Source of the DNA: an uncultured Lachnospiraceae bacterium
GTDB lineage: Bacteria; Bacillota; Clostridia; Lachnospirales; Lachnospiraceae
DNA: 64,000 nucleotides
Direction: 5' to 3'
Assembly: GCA_944384155.1 (NCBI GenBank)
Contig: CALWSG010000004.1
Location: forward strand, 1 to 64,000
Notes under the pieces: model-generated
Told to the model about the DNA's origin: nothing
The model's database searches: none
The model's input: only the letters and a program-made list of their open reading frames with translations
Shown: positions 51,996-60,895 of the stretch, piece after piece
Layout of the letters: every line of letters begins with the position of its first letter
Position numbering within the stretch: position 1 is the first letter of the stretch
Made by a program: the position numbers and the translations under genes

Positions 51996-53321
51996 CTACA
52001 AAGTCATGGGACTTGATTCAGCTTTCATCTCCCTTGTCACAAATTTCTGATACTCCGTTTCAACTTGTTTTCGTACACTTATAAAAGCCTCCGCAATCTC
52101 CGGATCAAAATCTGTACCAATTCCTTTTTCTATAATGCCAAAGGCTTCGTCTAACGACATTGCCTTCCTATAGCACCTGTCTTGAGATACGGCATCAAAT
52201 ACATCTGCCACAGACATAATCCTTGCACATAGCGGTATTTCATTTTTCTGCAAGCCCTGGGGATACCCCTTACCGCTCCACTTTTCATGATGAAACATGG
52301 CAATATCATACAGCATTTTGCAATACATTTGATTTGAACTGTAAAATGCATTCTGTATTAACTCTGCTCCTTTTACGGTATGCTGCTTCATTACATCAAA
52401 CTCTTCATCTGTCAGTCTTCCCGGCTTCTGCAAAATTGCATCAGGTATAGCAATCTTTCCTATATCATGCATTGAAGCAGACACCGTCAGGCAATCTATA
52501 TAATCCTTTGTCAATATATTGGCATACCTGTCTTTTTTTCGGAGTTGTTCTGCTATGAGCCTGACGTAAACTGTCGTCCGCTTAATATGTTCTCCCGTAC
52601 TGCCGTCTCTGCTCTCTACTATATCGGCAAAAGAGTATATCATCTCCTCATGTATATTGTCTAATTCCGCTACCACACTGTTTTCCACATTCATAAATAT
52701 TACTAACAGCATGGCTGTGGCAGCTATACTGGAAATTAAAGTTTCAGGAAATATCATTTGCACAACAATGGTGCCTATTACCACAATAAAGGCAAGAAGC
52801 AAAAGCTTTACCTTATTGCTTGCAATATAATTTCTCCTCTTATAAAAAATCCCCATTCCTAACAGCATATATGCAAAACCTATAGCATAGCATATATAAG
52901 CGGAAACACCCATTGAATAGTTTGTGGATTTTCCAATAATGTACTCAAGACTGCCAATATTGATTGTTGCAATAATAACACTGAGAAAAAATGGCATAAA
53001 TATGCATGCCTTCATTCTTTTGCTGCTAAAGTCAAGTTCACATAACGCACATAAATATACAAAAACCAAAAAAAGGAAAGTGAAAATACTTAACAAAAAC
53101 AGCCTGTGCAAAAACCTGTTAAGTATGGGATTCACTGTTGTAAGATGATTTACGGTATATACAGTAATCATATCAAGAAACAAATATACAATCCCGGTTA
53201 TCAGCATCCACTGAAATATAATTGTATGCCTGGATTTTGTTTTCTTATAATTGTTCCAACAAAAGCTGACTACAATATATATGAGAATCATCAAACAGAA
53301 TATCTGTAATTTATATGCCAT
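51996..53321 (-). CDS. Membrane HD-GYP domain protein (probable c-di-GMP phosphodiesterase)
   Basis: HD-GYP proteins hydrolyse cyclic di-GMP. The 441-residue protein has six to eight hydrophobic segments in residues 1-215 that form a membrane sensor, and then an HD-GYP domain. This has MHDIGKIAIPDAILQKPGRLTDEEFDVMKQH, HHEKWSGKGYPQGLQ (the GYP triad with its binding residues) and RIMSVADVFDAVSQDRCYRKA. No GGDEF domain is seen. It may tie motility or cell-surface functions to a membrane signal. Confidence 0.9.
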   Translation of the reverse strand: MAYKLQIFCLMILIYIVVSFCWNNYKKTKSRHTIIFQWMLITGIVYLFLDMITVYTVNHLTTVNPILNRFLHRLFLLSIFTFLFLVFVYLCALCELDFSSKRMKACIFMPFFLSVIIATINIGSLEYIIGKSTNYSMGVSAYICYAIGFAYMLLGMGIFYKRRNYIASNKVKLLLLAFIVVIGTIVVQMIFPETLISSIAATAMLLVIFMNVENSVVAELDNIHEEMIYSFADIVESRDGSTGEHIKRTTVYVRLIAEQLRKKDRYANILTKDYIDCLTVSASMHDIGKIAIPDAILQKPGRLTDEEFDVMKQHTVKGAELIQNAFYSSNQMYCKMLYDIAMFHHEKWSGKGYPQGLQKNEIPLCARIMSVADVFDAVSQDRCYRKAMSLDEAFGIIEKGIGTDFDPEIAEAFISVRKQVETEYQKFVTREMKAESSPMTL

Positions 53322-53454
53322 ATTCTCCTGCTCCCGCCTATATTACTTAAAATCAGGTATTTAAATGTAATACCACTATAAACTTATAACATATAACAAT
53401 AATTTTTTAAAGGAAAAATTACAATTTTCACAAATTTTTCACATAGCAGGATTT

Positions 53455-54480
53455 TTATTTATCCTCCTTGCATTTTAACACATTTACAAGAAAGGCAAGC
53501 ACAAGACCCTGCCCCCAGCCCTGTATCCATGTCTTTGGAACATTTCTATAGCCGTCTCTGTCCCTCATCACTGCCGTTCCTCCTGATACATTAAGTACTC
53601 TTCCGTCTTCAGTAATATTATCAAGAATTCCCTCAAGTGATTTTTGTACGTACTTTGTGTGAAGAGGGTTATCATTTATAATCATTGCCGCAGCTATACC
53701 GCAGGAAGCAGATACCTCCTCATATGATTCTCTGTCATCAACTATAGTATGCCACAGTCCCTTTTCACTCTGGACAAGCTTAAGCCCTGCAAGCTGATCT
53801 CTTAATGAGCAGTCTATCTCCATAAACATAGGATACAAATAATTGATATACTGCTTTGCCATTGCCATAGTATAGGCTGCCCAACCGTTTGCCCTGCCCC
53901 AGAAAAATCCCGACATATGGTCTTTTGTAATATTATTATATCCGTGATAAAAAAATCCTGTTGATTTATCCTGAAGGTACTGAATATGCCAGTAATACTG
54001 ATTTAAGGCATCCTGAATCAGTTCTTCATCATTAAGCTTTCTTCCCATTCTAAGCATAAAATATGCTGCCATAAAAAGTGTGTCACACCATGCCTGCTCC
54101 GGAAAATCATTATTAACTGAAACCGTATGCTGCAGCACCTTATCTCCAAACCTTAAGGCATCATTCCTAAGGTAATTTATTTTGCTTTTAGCAATGTCCA
54201 TATATTTTTCGTCACCGGTTGCCTCATACAGACTTAGCATAGAATGTCCCATAGCACAGGTATTTACTGTCCATGGAGGAAGTCCAAGGTCAATATATTC
54301 ATCTACCCACTTTATCAGTCCGTCAAGGTATTCTTTGTTCTCTGTTTCCTCATATGCCCTGCACACTCCGTAATAAGCCACCCCGCAAGGCCATTCCCAT
54401 GGCATATCCATAGTCATGGTCTTTTTTACCACTGCATCTATAACCTTTAATATCTGCTCTCTATCGTACTTTAACCTCAT
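53455..54480 (-). CDS. GH105 unsaturated rhamnogalacturonyl hydrolase
   Basis: Removes the unsaturated uronic acid left by pectin lyases from rhamnogalacturonan-I or related oligosaccharides. The 341-residue protein has no signal peptide. It shows the YteR/GH105 motifs MPWEWPCGVAYYGVCRAYE, QAWCDTLFMAAYFMLRMG with the catalytic-type Asp133, and HGYNNITKDHMSGFFWGRANGWAAYTMA. GH127, GH35 and GH105 together fit breakdown of pectin side chains. Confidence 0.9.
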   Translation of the reverse strand: MRLKYDREQILKVIDAVVKKTMTMDMPWEWPCGVAYYGVCRAYEETENKEYLDGLIKWVDEYIDLGLPPWTVNTCAMGHSMLSLYEATGDEKYMDIAKSKINYLRNDALRFGDKVLQHTVSVNNDFPEQAWCDTLFMAAYFMLRMGRKLNDEELIQDALNQYYWHIQYLQDKSTGFFYHGYNNITKDHMSGFFWGRANGWAAYTMAMAKQYINYLYPMFMEIDCSLRDQLAGLKLVQSEKGLWHTIVDDRESYEEVSASCGIAAAMIINDNPLHTKYVQKSLEGILDNITEDGRVLNVSGGTAVMRDRDGYRNVPKTWIQGWGQGLVLAFLVNVLKCKEDK

Positions 54481-54508
54481 AGCTTTACCTTCCTTTTAGC
54501 CGGGTGCA

Positions 54509-55936
54509 TTATGCTTCTCTTCCTACAACATGAACCTTTATCATATTAGTGGTTCCTGCCATGCCCAAAGGAACTCCGGCAGTAAACACAACAATATCAT
54601 CTATTTCAACAAGCTTTGCCTCCTCCAGCTTCTCTACTGCGTGATGTATCAAATCAAAGGGTTCTTTTTTCTCGTCAACAATAATAGGTGTAACACCCCA
54701 TGAAAGATTCATCTGTCTTGCCACATTCTCATGTGTAGTGCAGGCAATAACATCACAGCCCGGACGATACCTTGACAAAAGCCTTGCAGTTGTACCTGAC
54801 TTTGTCACTGTTATAATACATTTTGCATTTAAATCATGTGCCGTTGTAACAGTTGCATGGGAAATTGCATCTGTAATATTAGGATTTGCTTTTCTTTGGA
54901 GATAGAAAAATCTCTTTATATAATCTATGTCTTCCTCTGTTCTCACAGCAATCTTTACCATTGTCTTAAGAGCCTCTATAGGATAATGTCCTGCAGCAGT
55001 TTCTCCCGACAGCATAATCGCACTTGTACCGTCATATATTGCATTTGCCACATCGGCAGTCTCTGCCCTTGTAGGTCTTGGATTCTTTACCATAGATTCA
55101 AGCATCTGTGTTGCAGTAATAACCTGCTTTCCTGCATTATATACCTTCTTAATAATCATTTTCTGATATACAGGAACATCCTCCGCAGGTATTTCAACAC
55201 CCATATCTCCTCTTGCCACCATAATGCCGTCTGACACCTGTATGATTTCATCTATATTTTTAACACCCTCCATATTTTCTATCTTTGCGATAATATTGAT
55301 GGTATAACAGTTATTCTCCTCTAACAGTCTTCTTATCTGAAGAACATCCGAAGCACTGCTGACAAAAGAAGCTGCAATAAAATCATATCCGTTCTCTATT
55401 CCGAAAAGTATATCCTTTTTATCCTGTTCACTTAAATAAGGCATTGACAGCTTTACACCCGGAACATTTACGCCCTTTTTATTTGACATAACTCCCCCGT
55501 TTACAACTGTACATATAATATCTGTATCTGTAAGCTTGTTTACCTTAAGCTCTATAAGCCCGTCATCTATTAAAACCCTGTCGCCAACAGATAAATCCTT
55601 CGGCAAATCCTTATAGGTAATTGAAACCTTTGTCTCATCTCCCTCTATATCCTCTGTTGTAAGGGTAAATGTATCTCCCTCATTTATGGTAATCTCTCCG
55701 TTTTTAAATTCCTTTAATCTTATTTCCGGTCCCTTTGTATCAAGAAGTGCAGCTACATGCTTGTTGTACTTCTTTCTCAATTCTCTAAGCTTCTGTATTC
55801 TTCCAAGCTGTTCATCATGGCTGGCATGCGAAAAATTAAAACGTGCCACATCCATCCCGTTTTTTACAAGCTCCTCCATAACTCCGTCAACATCCGTAGA
55901 TGGTCCCAATGTACAGATTATCTTTGTTTTCCTCAT
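54509..55936 (-). CDS. pyk: Pyruvate kinase
   Basis: Makes ATP and pyruvate from PEP. The 475-residue protein starts MRKTKIICTLGPSTDVDGVMEELVKNGMDVARFNFSH, and has IIAKIENMEGVKNIDEI, GIMVARGDMGVEIP and TRAETADVANAIYDGTSAIMLSGETAAG. The C-terminal domain ends soon after FTAGVPLGMAGTTNMIKV; the phosphohistidine extension of some Firmicute enzymes is missing. A promoter lies 50-80 nt upstream. Confidence 0.96.
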   Translation of the reverse strand: MRKTKIICTLGPSTDVDGVMEELVKNGMDVARFNFSHASHDEQLGRIQKLRELRKKYNKHVAALLDTKGPEIRLKEFKNGEITINEGDTFTLTTEDIEGDETKVSITYKDLPKDLSVGDRVLIDDGLIELKVNKLTDTDIICTVVNGGVMSNKKGVNVPGVKLSMPYLSEQDKKDILFGIENGYDFIAASFVSSASDVLQIRRLLEENNCYTINIIAKIENMEGVKNIDEIIQVSDGIMVARGDMGVEIPAEDVPVYQKMIIKKVYNAGKQVITATQMLESMVKNPRPTRAETADVANAIYDGTSAIMLSGETAAGHYPIEALKTMVKIAVRTEEDIDYIKRFFYLQRKANPNITDAISHATVTTAHDLNAKCIITVTKSGTTARLLSRYRPGCDVIACTTHENVARQMNLSWGVTPIIVDEKKEPFDLIHHAVEKLEEAKLVEIDDIVVFTAGVPLGMAGTTNMIKVHVVGREA

Positions 55937-55984
55937 TGAATTTGCCCTTGCCTTTCAATAATATATTTGCTTTTTTCAACTGCT

Positions 55985-56013
55985 ATAATACTATCTTTTC
56001 CAATAAATGTCTA
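55985..56013 (-). promoter_or_regulatory. Sigma-A promoter of pyk
   Basis: Minus strand: TAGACA (56008-56013), 17 nt spacer, TATTAT (55985-55990), about 50 nt before the pyk ATG. Spacing and boxes are close to consensus. Confidence 0.6.
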
Positions 56014-56100
56014 TCCATACTTTACTATTATTTTTTTAATTTGCATAGATTTAACAATCCCCTCATATATTAAAGCAGGCTTTTGAAGGGAGTACCGTTT

Positions 56101-57045
56101 ATGCGAAAAAAAAACATACGAAAACAGCTGCTTAAAATATGTGCTTTTATCTTTGCCGTCATTGCTTTTCCCTCCATTACAACCATGCTTATGAACGGCA
56201 AAATGCCTCAAAGAATTTATTCCGCAGGCACAAGCGGAAAATATGTAGTAGTAACAACCGGAGGGATTACAGAAAATCTGGATGTTGAAGATTTTATTCC
56301 ATGTGCCGTAATGGGACAGCTTTCCATCGACAATGACGAGGAGCTTTTAAAAAGCTTTGCCGTCATTATGAGAACCTATATTTTGTCAGCTATGGGAAAC
56401 GAAACAAGCATACCTTCGGAAAAACTAAATATTCCCTATGTGACATATGACGAGATGGAAAAATTGTGGGGTGATAATTTCCCCGATAATTATAATAAGC
56501 TTATGAAAATAGTTTCGGACACATCTCTTGTTACCATTACCTTAAATGGTGAACTTATAGCTCCCTATTATCACAGCGTCAGTGCAGGAAAAACCCGTGC
56601 GGGAACAGAGGTTATGGGAGAGGACTTTGCCTATTTGTGCTCCGTAAGCTGTCCCGATGATACCTCGTCACCTGACTACTTCAAGGCTTACTATTACAGC
56701 AATGAGGAATTTGCCGTTAAGGTACGTGCTATTGATGAAAATATATCTATAGATAATGCTTCTCCTCTTGAAACGTTACAGATAATATCAAGAGATTCTG
56801 CCGGATATGTATTAAATATGTCTATAGGAGGCATATCAATAGACGGAACAAAATTTTATGAAGCAATGCAGATTAATTCTCCGTCATTTATGATAGAGGA
56901 ATATGACGGCGGCGTGCGAATTACCACATACGGCACAGGCCACGGAATGGGAGTCAGCCTTAATTATGCAGCAAGTCTTGCCGCAGGCGGTTCATCATAC
57001 ATAGAAATTCTTCATTATTTTTATACTAATACAGAAATAAAATAA
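56101..57045 (+). CDS. spoIID: SpoIID-like protein with a Glu-to-Gln change at the catalytic site
   Basis: SpoIID cuts glycan strands during engulfment of the forespore. The 314-residue protein has one N-terminal membrane anchor (about 11-30) and the SpoIID domain (VEDFIPCAVMGQLSIDNDEEL..., RTYILSAMGN). The family motif V-x-x-E-M is AVMGQLS here, so the usual catalytic Glu is Gln73. The zinc-type residues His158, Cys180 and Cys184 (YYHSVSAGKTRAG..., YLCSVSC) remain. I chose the ATG at 56101 behind GAAGGGAG. A SpoIIQ-like gene follows after about 70 nt. Confidence 0.82.
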   Translation: MRKKNIRKQLLKICAFIFAVIAFPSITTMLMNGKMPQRIYSAGTSGKYVVVTTGGITENLDVEDFIPCAVMGQLSIDNDEELLKSFAVIMRTYILSAMGNETSIPSEKLNIPYVTYDEMEKLWGDNFPDNYNKLMKIVSDTSLVTITLNGELIAPYYHSVSAGKTRAGTEVMGEDFAYLCSVSCPDDTSSPDYFKAYYYSNEEFAVKVRAIDENISIDNASPLETLQIISRDSAGYVLNMSIGGISIDGTKFYEAMQINSPSFMIEEYDGGVRITTYGTGHGMGVSLNYAASLAAGGSSYIEILHYFYTNTEIK

Positions 57046-57118
57046 AAATTTTTTTAGTGCATAATAACATACCTTAAGGCAACACTATTAGTAACAATAG
57101 TGATTGGAGGTTATAATT

Positions 57119-57907
57119 ATGCGTTATAGAAAAAATATTTTCCGGGACAAAACCTTTCTTACAATGGCAGGAGTTACTGTTCTTGCTGTTGCCGCCATTG
57201 CCGGAGGCGTTATGCTAAACAACAGCGAAACACAGCCTGAAACAAGTCAAATTGCCGACTTAAACGAAAATAATGATAAGGATTCAACCTTGAGCACCAA
57301 TGATATTGCCGCCAACAACGGTGCCACAAAATCCACAAAAGAATATGGTACAGACTCTGACTTAACCAATAATGGCTCTGAAGACGAAACCACCACTTCT
57401 GGGGAATCTGAAACCTCAGAAAACCAACAGTCAGGTGAGGATAATGTAAATGAAGCCGGTGCCGGAGTTTCAGGCTTCTCCTTTTCTGCCGACAGCACTC
57501 TTGTATGGCCTGTGGAAACCAACGATATTATAATAGATTACAGTCCTGATGCTACAGTTTATTTTGCCACTCTTGACAAATATAAGACAAGCAATGCAAT
57601 ATCCATACGAAGTGAGGTTGGCACCCCTGTTTATGCAGCCGCTTCAGGTACTGTATGCGATATTGGATATAATGAAGAAATCGGTAATTCCATATCTCTG
57701 GACCTTGGAAGCGACTATACTCTCCAGTATGGGCAGATAAAGGATATACAGGTTTCCGAAGGTGATGTTGTAAGCGAAGGTGATTTACTGTGCTATGTGG
57801 CTGACCCTACTAAATATTATTCAGTGGAAGGACCAAATTTATATCTTAAGCTGACACTTGGTGATACAACAGTTGACCCTCTTGACTATTTGGATTTTAA
57901 AGAATAA
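57119..57907 (+). CDS. SpoIIQ-like membrane protein with a degenerate LytM/M23 domain
   Basis: The 262-residue protein has a cytoplasmic N-terminus, one transmembrane helix (about 16-35), a Ser/Thr/Asn-rich linker (about 40-115) and a C-terminal LytM-like fold (about 120-262; SEVGTPVYAAASGTVCDIGY, LDLGSDYTLQYGQIKDI, VVSEGDLLCYV). The zinc ligands of active M23 enzymes are absent: HxxxD, YAHL and HLH positions read NAISI, YGQI and LYLK. Position after spoIID and the degenerate domain fit SpoIIQ, which forms the engulfment channel with SpoIIIAH. I chose the ATG at 57119 behind GGAGG. Confidence 0.78.
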   Translation: MRYRKNIFRDKTFLTMAGVTVLAVAAIAGGVMLNNSETQPETSQIADLNENNDKDSTLSTNDIAANNGATKSTKEYGTDSDLTNNGSEDETTTSGESETSENQQSGEDNVNEAGAGVSGFSFSADSTLVWPVETNDIIIDYSPDATVYFATLDKYKTSNAISIRSEVGTPVYAAASGTVCDIGYNEEIGNSISLDLGSDYTLQYGQIKDIQVSEGDVVSEGDLLCYVADPTKYYSVEGPNLYLKLTLGDTTVDPLDYLDFKE

Positions 57908-57919
57908 AGATGAAAAACA

Positions 57920-57960
57920 GGCTGCCGCTTTAACGATTTTTAATCGCTAAAGCGGCAGCC
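57920..57960. terminator. Terminator between spoIIQ-like and BFD-like genes
   Basis: A 19-bp stem (57920-57938 with 57942-57960) with one mismatch and a 3-nt loop, one of the strongest in the window. A T-rich run follows on the minus strand. It serves the convergent ends of the spoIIQ-like gene and the rubrerythrin operon. Confidence 0.9.
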
Positions 57961-57976
57961 ATATTATAAAATATTC

Positions 57977-58150
57977 TTATTTATATTCCTCAATCAACTC
58001 TGCAATAGTGTCAACACATCCTCCGCACACAGTTCCCGCTGAAGTAGCTTCCTGCACGGCTTCTACGGTTGTGGCACCGGCCTCAACAGCAGCTTTAATC
58101 TCTCCTGCCGTAATACCCATGCAATGACATACTGTTTCATTTAAATCCAT
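57977..58150 (-). CDS. BFD-like [2Fe-2S]-binding small protein
   Basis: A 57-residue protein of the bacterioferritin-associated ferredoxin fold. The four cysteines lie in VCHCMGIT and SAGTVCGGCVDTI, the Fer2_BFD pattern. These proteins shuttle electrons or sense iron and redox state. I chose the ATG at 58150 behind GAAGGAGG. It follows the rubrerythrin gene after about 28 nt, so it may feed electrons to it. Confidence 0.85.
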   Translation of the reverse strand: MDLNETVCHCMGITAGEIKAAVEAGATTVEAVQEATSAGTVCGGCVDTIAELIEEYK

Positions 58151-58177
58151 TTTAGCAGCCTCCTTCAAAGCTCAATA

Positions 58178-58720
58178 TTAGCCAAAATATCTGTTTAAAA
58201 GACCTTCAAATGCCTTGCCGTGTCGTGCTTCATCTCTTGCCATTTCATGTACTGTGTCATGGATAGCATCAAGATTTGCCTGCTTTGCTCTTACTGCAAG
58301 GTCTACCTTTCCAGCCGTAGCACCATTCTCAGCATCTACTCTTAACTGAAGGTTCTTCTTTGTGCTGTCTGTTACAACCTCTCCTAACAATTCCGCAAAC
58401 TTAGCTGCATGCTCTGCTTCCTCCCATGCTGCCTTTTCATAGTATAATCCGATTTCAGGATATCCCTCTCTGTGAGCAACTCTTGCCATAGCAAGGTACA
58501 TACCTACTTCTGTACACTCTCCCTCAAAGTTTGCTCTAAGGTCAGCCTTAATGTCCTCGCTTACATCTGCTGCTACCCCAACTATATGTTCTGCTGCCCA
58601 TGTTCTTTCCTCTCCCATGAGTTCAAACTTATCTGCAGGTGCCTTACATACAGGACATACCTCCGGTGCGCTGTCTCCCTCATATACATATCCACATACT
58701 TTACATACATATTTTGCCAT
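58178..58720 (-). CDS. Reverse rubrerythrin
   Basis: A peroxide- and oxygen-detoxifying non-haem iron protein. The 180-residue protein has the rubredoxin domain first ([12 protein letters not shown] and CPVCKAP), and then a ferritin-like diiron domain with Glu-rich helices ([54 protein letters not shown]). That order defines reverse rubrerythrins of clostridia, which are usually controlled by PerR. A perR gene lies directly upstream. Confidence 0.93.
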   Translation of the reverse strand: MAKYVCKVCGYVYEGDSAPEVCPVCKAPADKFELMGEERTWAAEHIVGVAADVSEDIKADLRANFEGECTEVGMYLAMARVAHREGYPEIGLYYEKAAWEEAEHAAKFAELLGEVVTDSTKKNLQLRVDAENGATAGKVDLAVRAKQANLDAIHDTVHEMARDEARHGKAFEGLLNRYFG

Positions 58721-58783
58721 AATATTCTCTCCTTTTCTTATAAGTTATTTGAATTATTTAGTGTTTTATTTAAATCAGTAATG

Positions 58784-58797
58784 ATTACGATAGTAAT
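58784..58797 (-). promoter_or_regulatory. Candidate PerR-type dyad before rubrerythrin
   Basis: ATTAC-GATA-GTAAT is an inverted repeat about 65 nt before the rubrerythrin start. A further AATTATTACTA-like stretch lies at 58829-58845. Both resemble parts of Fur/PerR boxes, but the match is partial. Confidence 0.35.
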
Positions 58798-58853
58798 ATA
58801 TCATGTTTGTTCCTATTTGTCAACTAAAAATAGTAATAATTCTTATTTTTATT

Positions 58854-59258
58854 TTATTGTTGATTTTGCAGTGCTTTCTCTTTGCAGTCCGGACATTTTC
58901 CGTAAAAAATAAGCTGATGCTTTTCCACATCACCATCAAAGCTTTTTTCTGCCAAAGTATTTAAAAAATTAAGATTATCCATCTCCAAATCAATAATCCT
59001 AAAGCACTCTTTGCAGACGAAATGAGGATGAGGATTGATATTTGCATCAAAATGATCCGATGAATCTCCACAGGTTATTTTTTGTATTTCTCCTATTTCC
59101 GCCAAAAGAGAAAGGTTTCTGTAAACAGTTCCAAGGCTTATTTTGGGATACTCCTGTTTAATATTATTGTATATTACCTCTGCAGTAGGATGATCCTTCC
59201 TTGTCATTAAAAATCTTACTATAGCCTCTCTGTGCCGGCTGTGCTTCAGCGTTTTCAT
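58854..59258 (-). CDS. perR: Fur-family peroxide regulator PerR
   Basis: A metal-dependent repressor that senses peroxide. The 134-residue protein has the winged helix (HREAIVRFLMTRKDHPTAEVIYNNIK, SLGTVYRNLSLLAEIGEIQ), the metal site around DHFDANINPHPHFVCKEC and a second zinc-type CxxC in CPDCKEK. The Asp and His arrangement in DHFD...PHPHF is of PerR type. I chose the ATG at 59258; a GTG two codons upstream is also possible. It is followed by reverse rubrerythrin, a typical PerR target. Confidence 0.9.
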   Translation of the reverse strand: MKTLKHSRHREAIVRFLMTRKDHPTAEVIYNNIKQEYPKISLGTVYRNLSLLAEIGEIQKITCGDSSDHFDANINPHPHFVCKECFRIIDLEMDNLNFLNTLAEKSFDGDVEKHQLIFYGKCPDCKEKALQNQQ

Positions 59259-59279
59259 AGGCACTCTTTCCTTTCATAA

Positions 59280-59323
59280 TAATAATCATTCCTAATTTTA
59301 TACCCAATATATGCTTTTGTCAA
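59280..59323 (-). promoter_or_regulatory. perR promoter with an overlapping PerR-like box
   Basis: Minus strand: TTGACA (59318-59323), 17 nt spacer, TAAAAT (59295-59300), then TAGGAATGATTATTA (59280-59294) right at the start site. This 15-mer matches the 7-1-7 PerR consensus in about 10 of 14 positions and would give autoregulation. Confidence 0.6.
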
Positions 59324-59427
59324 GACTATATGTTTATATATTATCCCGGCGATTGAAAAATTTATCTTAATATGTTAATCTAACATAATCAAACAATAAA
59401 ATATACAAAGAATGGGGGAATCTTTCC

Positions 59428-60849
59428 TTGAAAAAAAGCTTAATTTTAAATTTTATGGAATTGTTTTTTTTATGTGTTGCATTAGCTATATGCTTTTCAC
59501 CCGATATAATGGGTGCAGAGCTTACTCCTGATATTTCCACAACAAACGGCGGAAGCACTGCTTCACTTAATGACGGCAGTCACAGTACTTTTCTTACCTT
59601 TAATACAGGTGATTCAATTACAATTAAATCCTCTGACGGCAATACCATTTCCGGCATATATATAATATGGGACTCACCTGCCGCACCATGGACTCTCACC
59701 GTTGAAAGCGGTGACATTTCTTGCGGACAATACGGCTTTTTACATGAATATGTTTCACTTGACACACCTGCTTTAACGGCTGTTATCAATATTCCCCAAG
59801 ACAATATGCGTATAAGTGATATAAGAATATTTAGCGAAGGCGAACTGCCTGATGATGTTCAGATATGGAATCCTCCGTGCGACAAGGCAGATATTTTAAT
59901 AGTAGCTTCACATGCAGATGATGACATTCTTTTTTTTGGAGGAATCATTCCCACATACGGAGTTGCGGGTGATGCCGATATTCAGGTAATTTATATGTCG
60001 GAATTCTGGTCATCTGCCAAAATAAGGGAGCACGAAAAGCTGGACGGACTGTGGGCCGCAGGCCTGAACATTTATCCGGTTTCCGGCACCTTCCCTGACG
60101 TATATTCCAAGGATATGGAGACAGCTAAGACACAGTATAATTTTGATGATATGGTAAGCTTTGTAACATGTCAGATTAGACGGTTTGAGCCTCAGATTAT
60201 AGTTACACATGACCAAAATGGTGAATACGGACACGGCTTCCATATGCTTACATCAAGTGCAGTGGTGACTGCGGTAGAAGCAGCATCGGATTCATCACAA
60301 TATCCTGATTCCGCAGCAGCATACGGAGTATGGAATACCCCAAAAACATACCTTCACCTTTACGGTGAAAATAAAATCAGGCTTGATTTAAGGCTTCCAA
60401 TAGATTCCATGGGGGGAAGAACGGCACTCCAAATAGCTGCTGACGCCTATAAGCAGCATGTCTCCCAGCAATGGTGCTGGTTTTATGTATCTGACGACTA
60501 TGAATATAGCTGTGCAGACTTTGGCTTATACAGAACTACAGTAGGATATGATACAGGAAATGATATGCTGGAAAACATTAAAACATATAAGGAGCAGGCT
60601 GCCGAAGCAGAAAGTATATCCATAGCAGAGAGAGAAAGCCTTGAAGCTGCAGAAAGAGAAAGTCTAAAAAAAGCCGAGGAGGAAAGTATAATGGAAAGTG
60701 AAAGATTATCCTCTATAGAACAAAAAGAGCAGGAAGAGCTTGAAAAAAATGGGGCAAGATTTAAAACTACCATTATTATATGCTTACTTATTATAGCTGC
60801 TGTTGTATTAGGCATAATAGTAGCCAAACTAAAAAGAAAACACCGCTGA
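59428..60849 (+). CDS. Membrane-anchored PIG-L/LmbE-type deacetylase
   Basis: The PIG-L family removes acetyl groups from N-acetylglucosamine-containing molecules. The 473-residue protein has a signal peptide (1-30), a beta-sandwich N-terminal domain (about 35-140) and the deacetylase domain with VASHADDDILFFGG (His162, Asp164-166) and a metal-type THDQNGEYGHGFH (His261, His269, His272). A coiled-coil linker rich in AERESLEAAERESLKKAEEES repeats and a C-terminal transmembrane helix (about 448-468) follow. The start is a TTG (59428) behind GGGGGAA. It probably acts outside the membrane on a cell-surface glycan. Confidence 0.85.
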   Translation: MKKSLILNFMELFFLCVALAICFSPDIMGAELTPDISTTNGGSTASLNDGSHSTFLTFNTGDSITIKSSDGNTISGIYIIWDSPAAPWTLTVESGDISCGQYGFLHEYVSLDTPALTAVINIPQDNMRISDIRIFSEGELPDDVQIWNPPCDKADILIVASHADDDILFFGGIIPTYGVAGDADIQVIYMSEFWSSAKIREHEKLDGLWAAGLNIYPVSGTFPDVYSKDMETAKTQYNFDDMVSFVTCQIRRFEPQIIVTHDQNGEYGHGFHMLTSSAVVTAVEAASDSSQYPDSAAAYGVWNTPKTYLHLYGENKIRLDLRLPIDSMGGRTALQIAADAYKQHVSQQWCWFYVSDDYEYSCADFGLYRTTVGYDTGNDMLENIKTYKEQAAEAESISIAERESLEAAERESLKKAEEESIMESERLSSIEQKEQEELEKNGARFKTTIIICLLIIAAVVLGIIVAKLKRKHR

Positions 60850-60871
60850 TTTTATGCGGTGTTTTCTTTTT
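60836..60871. terminator. Bidirectional terminator between PIG-L gene and glgP
   Basis: An 11-bp perfect stem GAAAACACCGC/GCGGTGTTTTC with a 9-nt loop and T runs on both strands. It includes the last codons of the PIG-L gene and lies after the convergent glgP. Confidence 0.9.
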
Positions 60872-60895
60872 GAATAATTTACCTCTGTCACTATA

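Noticed and set aside
56040-56100. Sigma-E or sigma-G type promoter before spoIID
   Set aside because: CATACTTT at about 56016 (plus strand) resembles a sigma-E -10 box, but no convincing -35 at the right distance was found.
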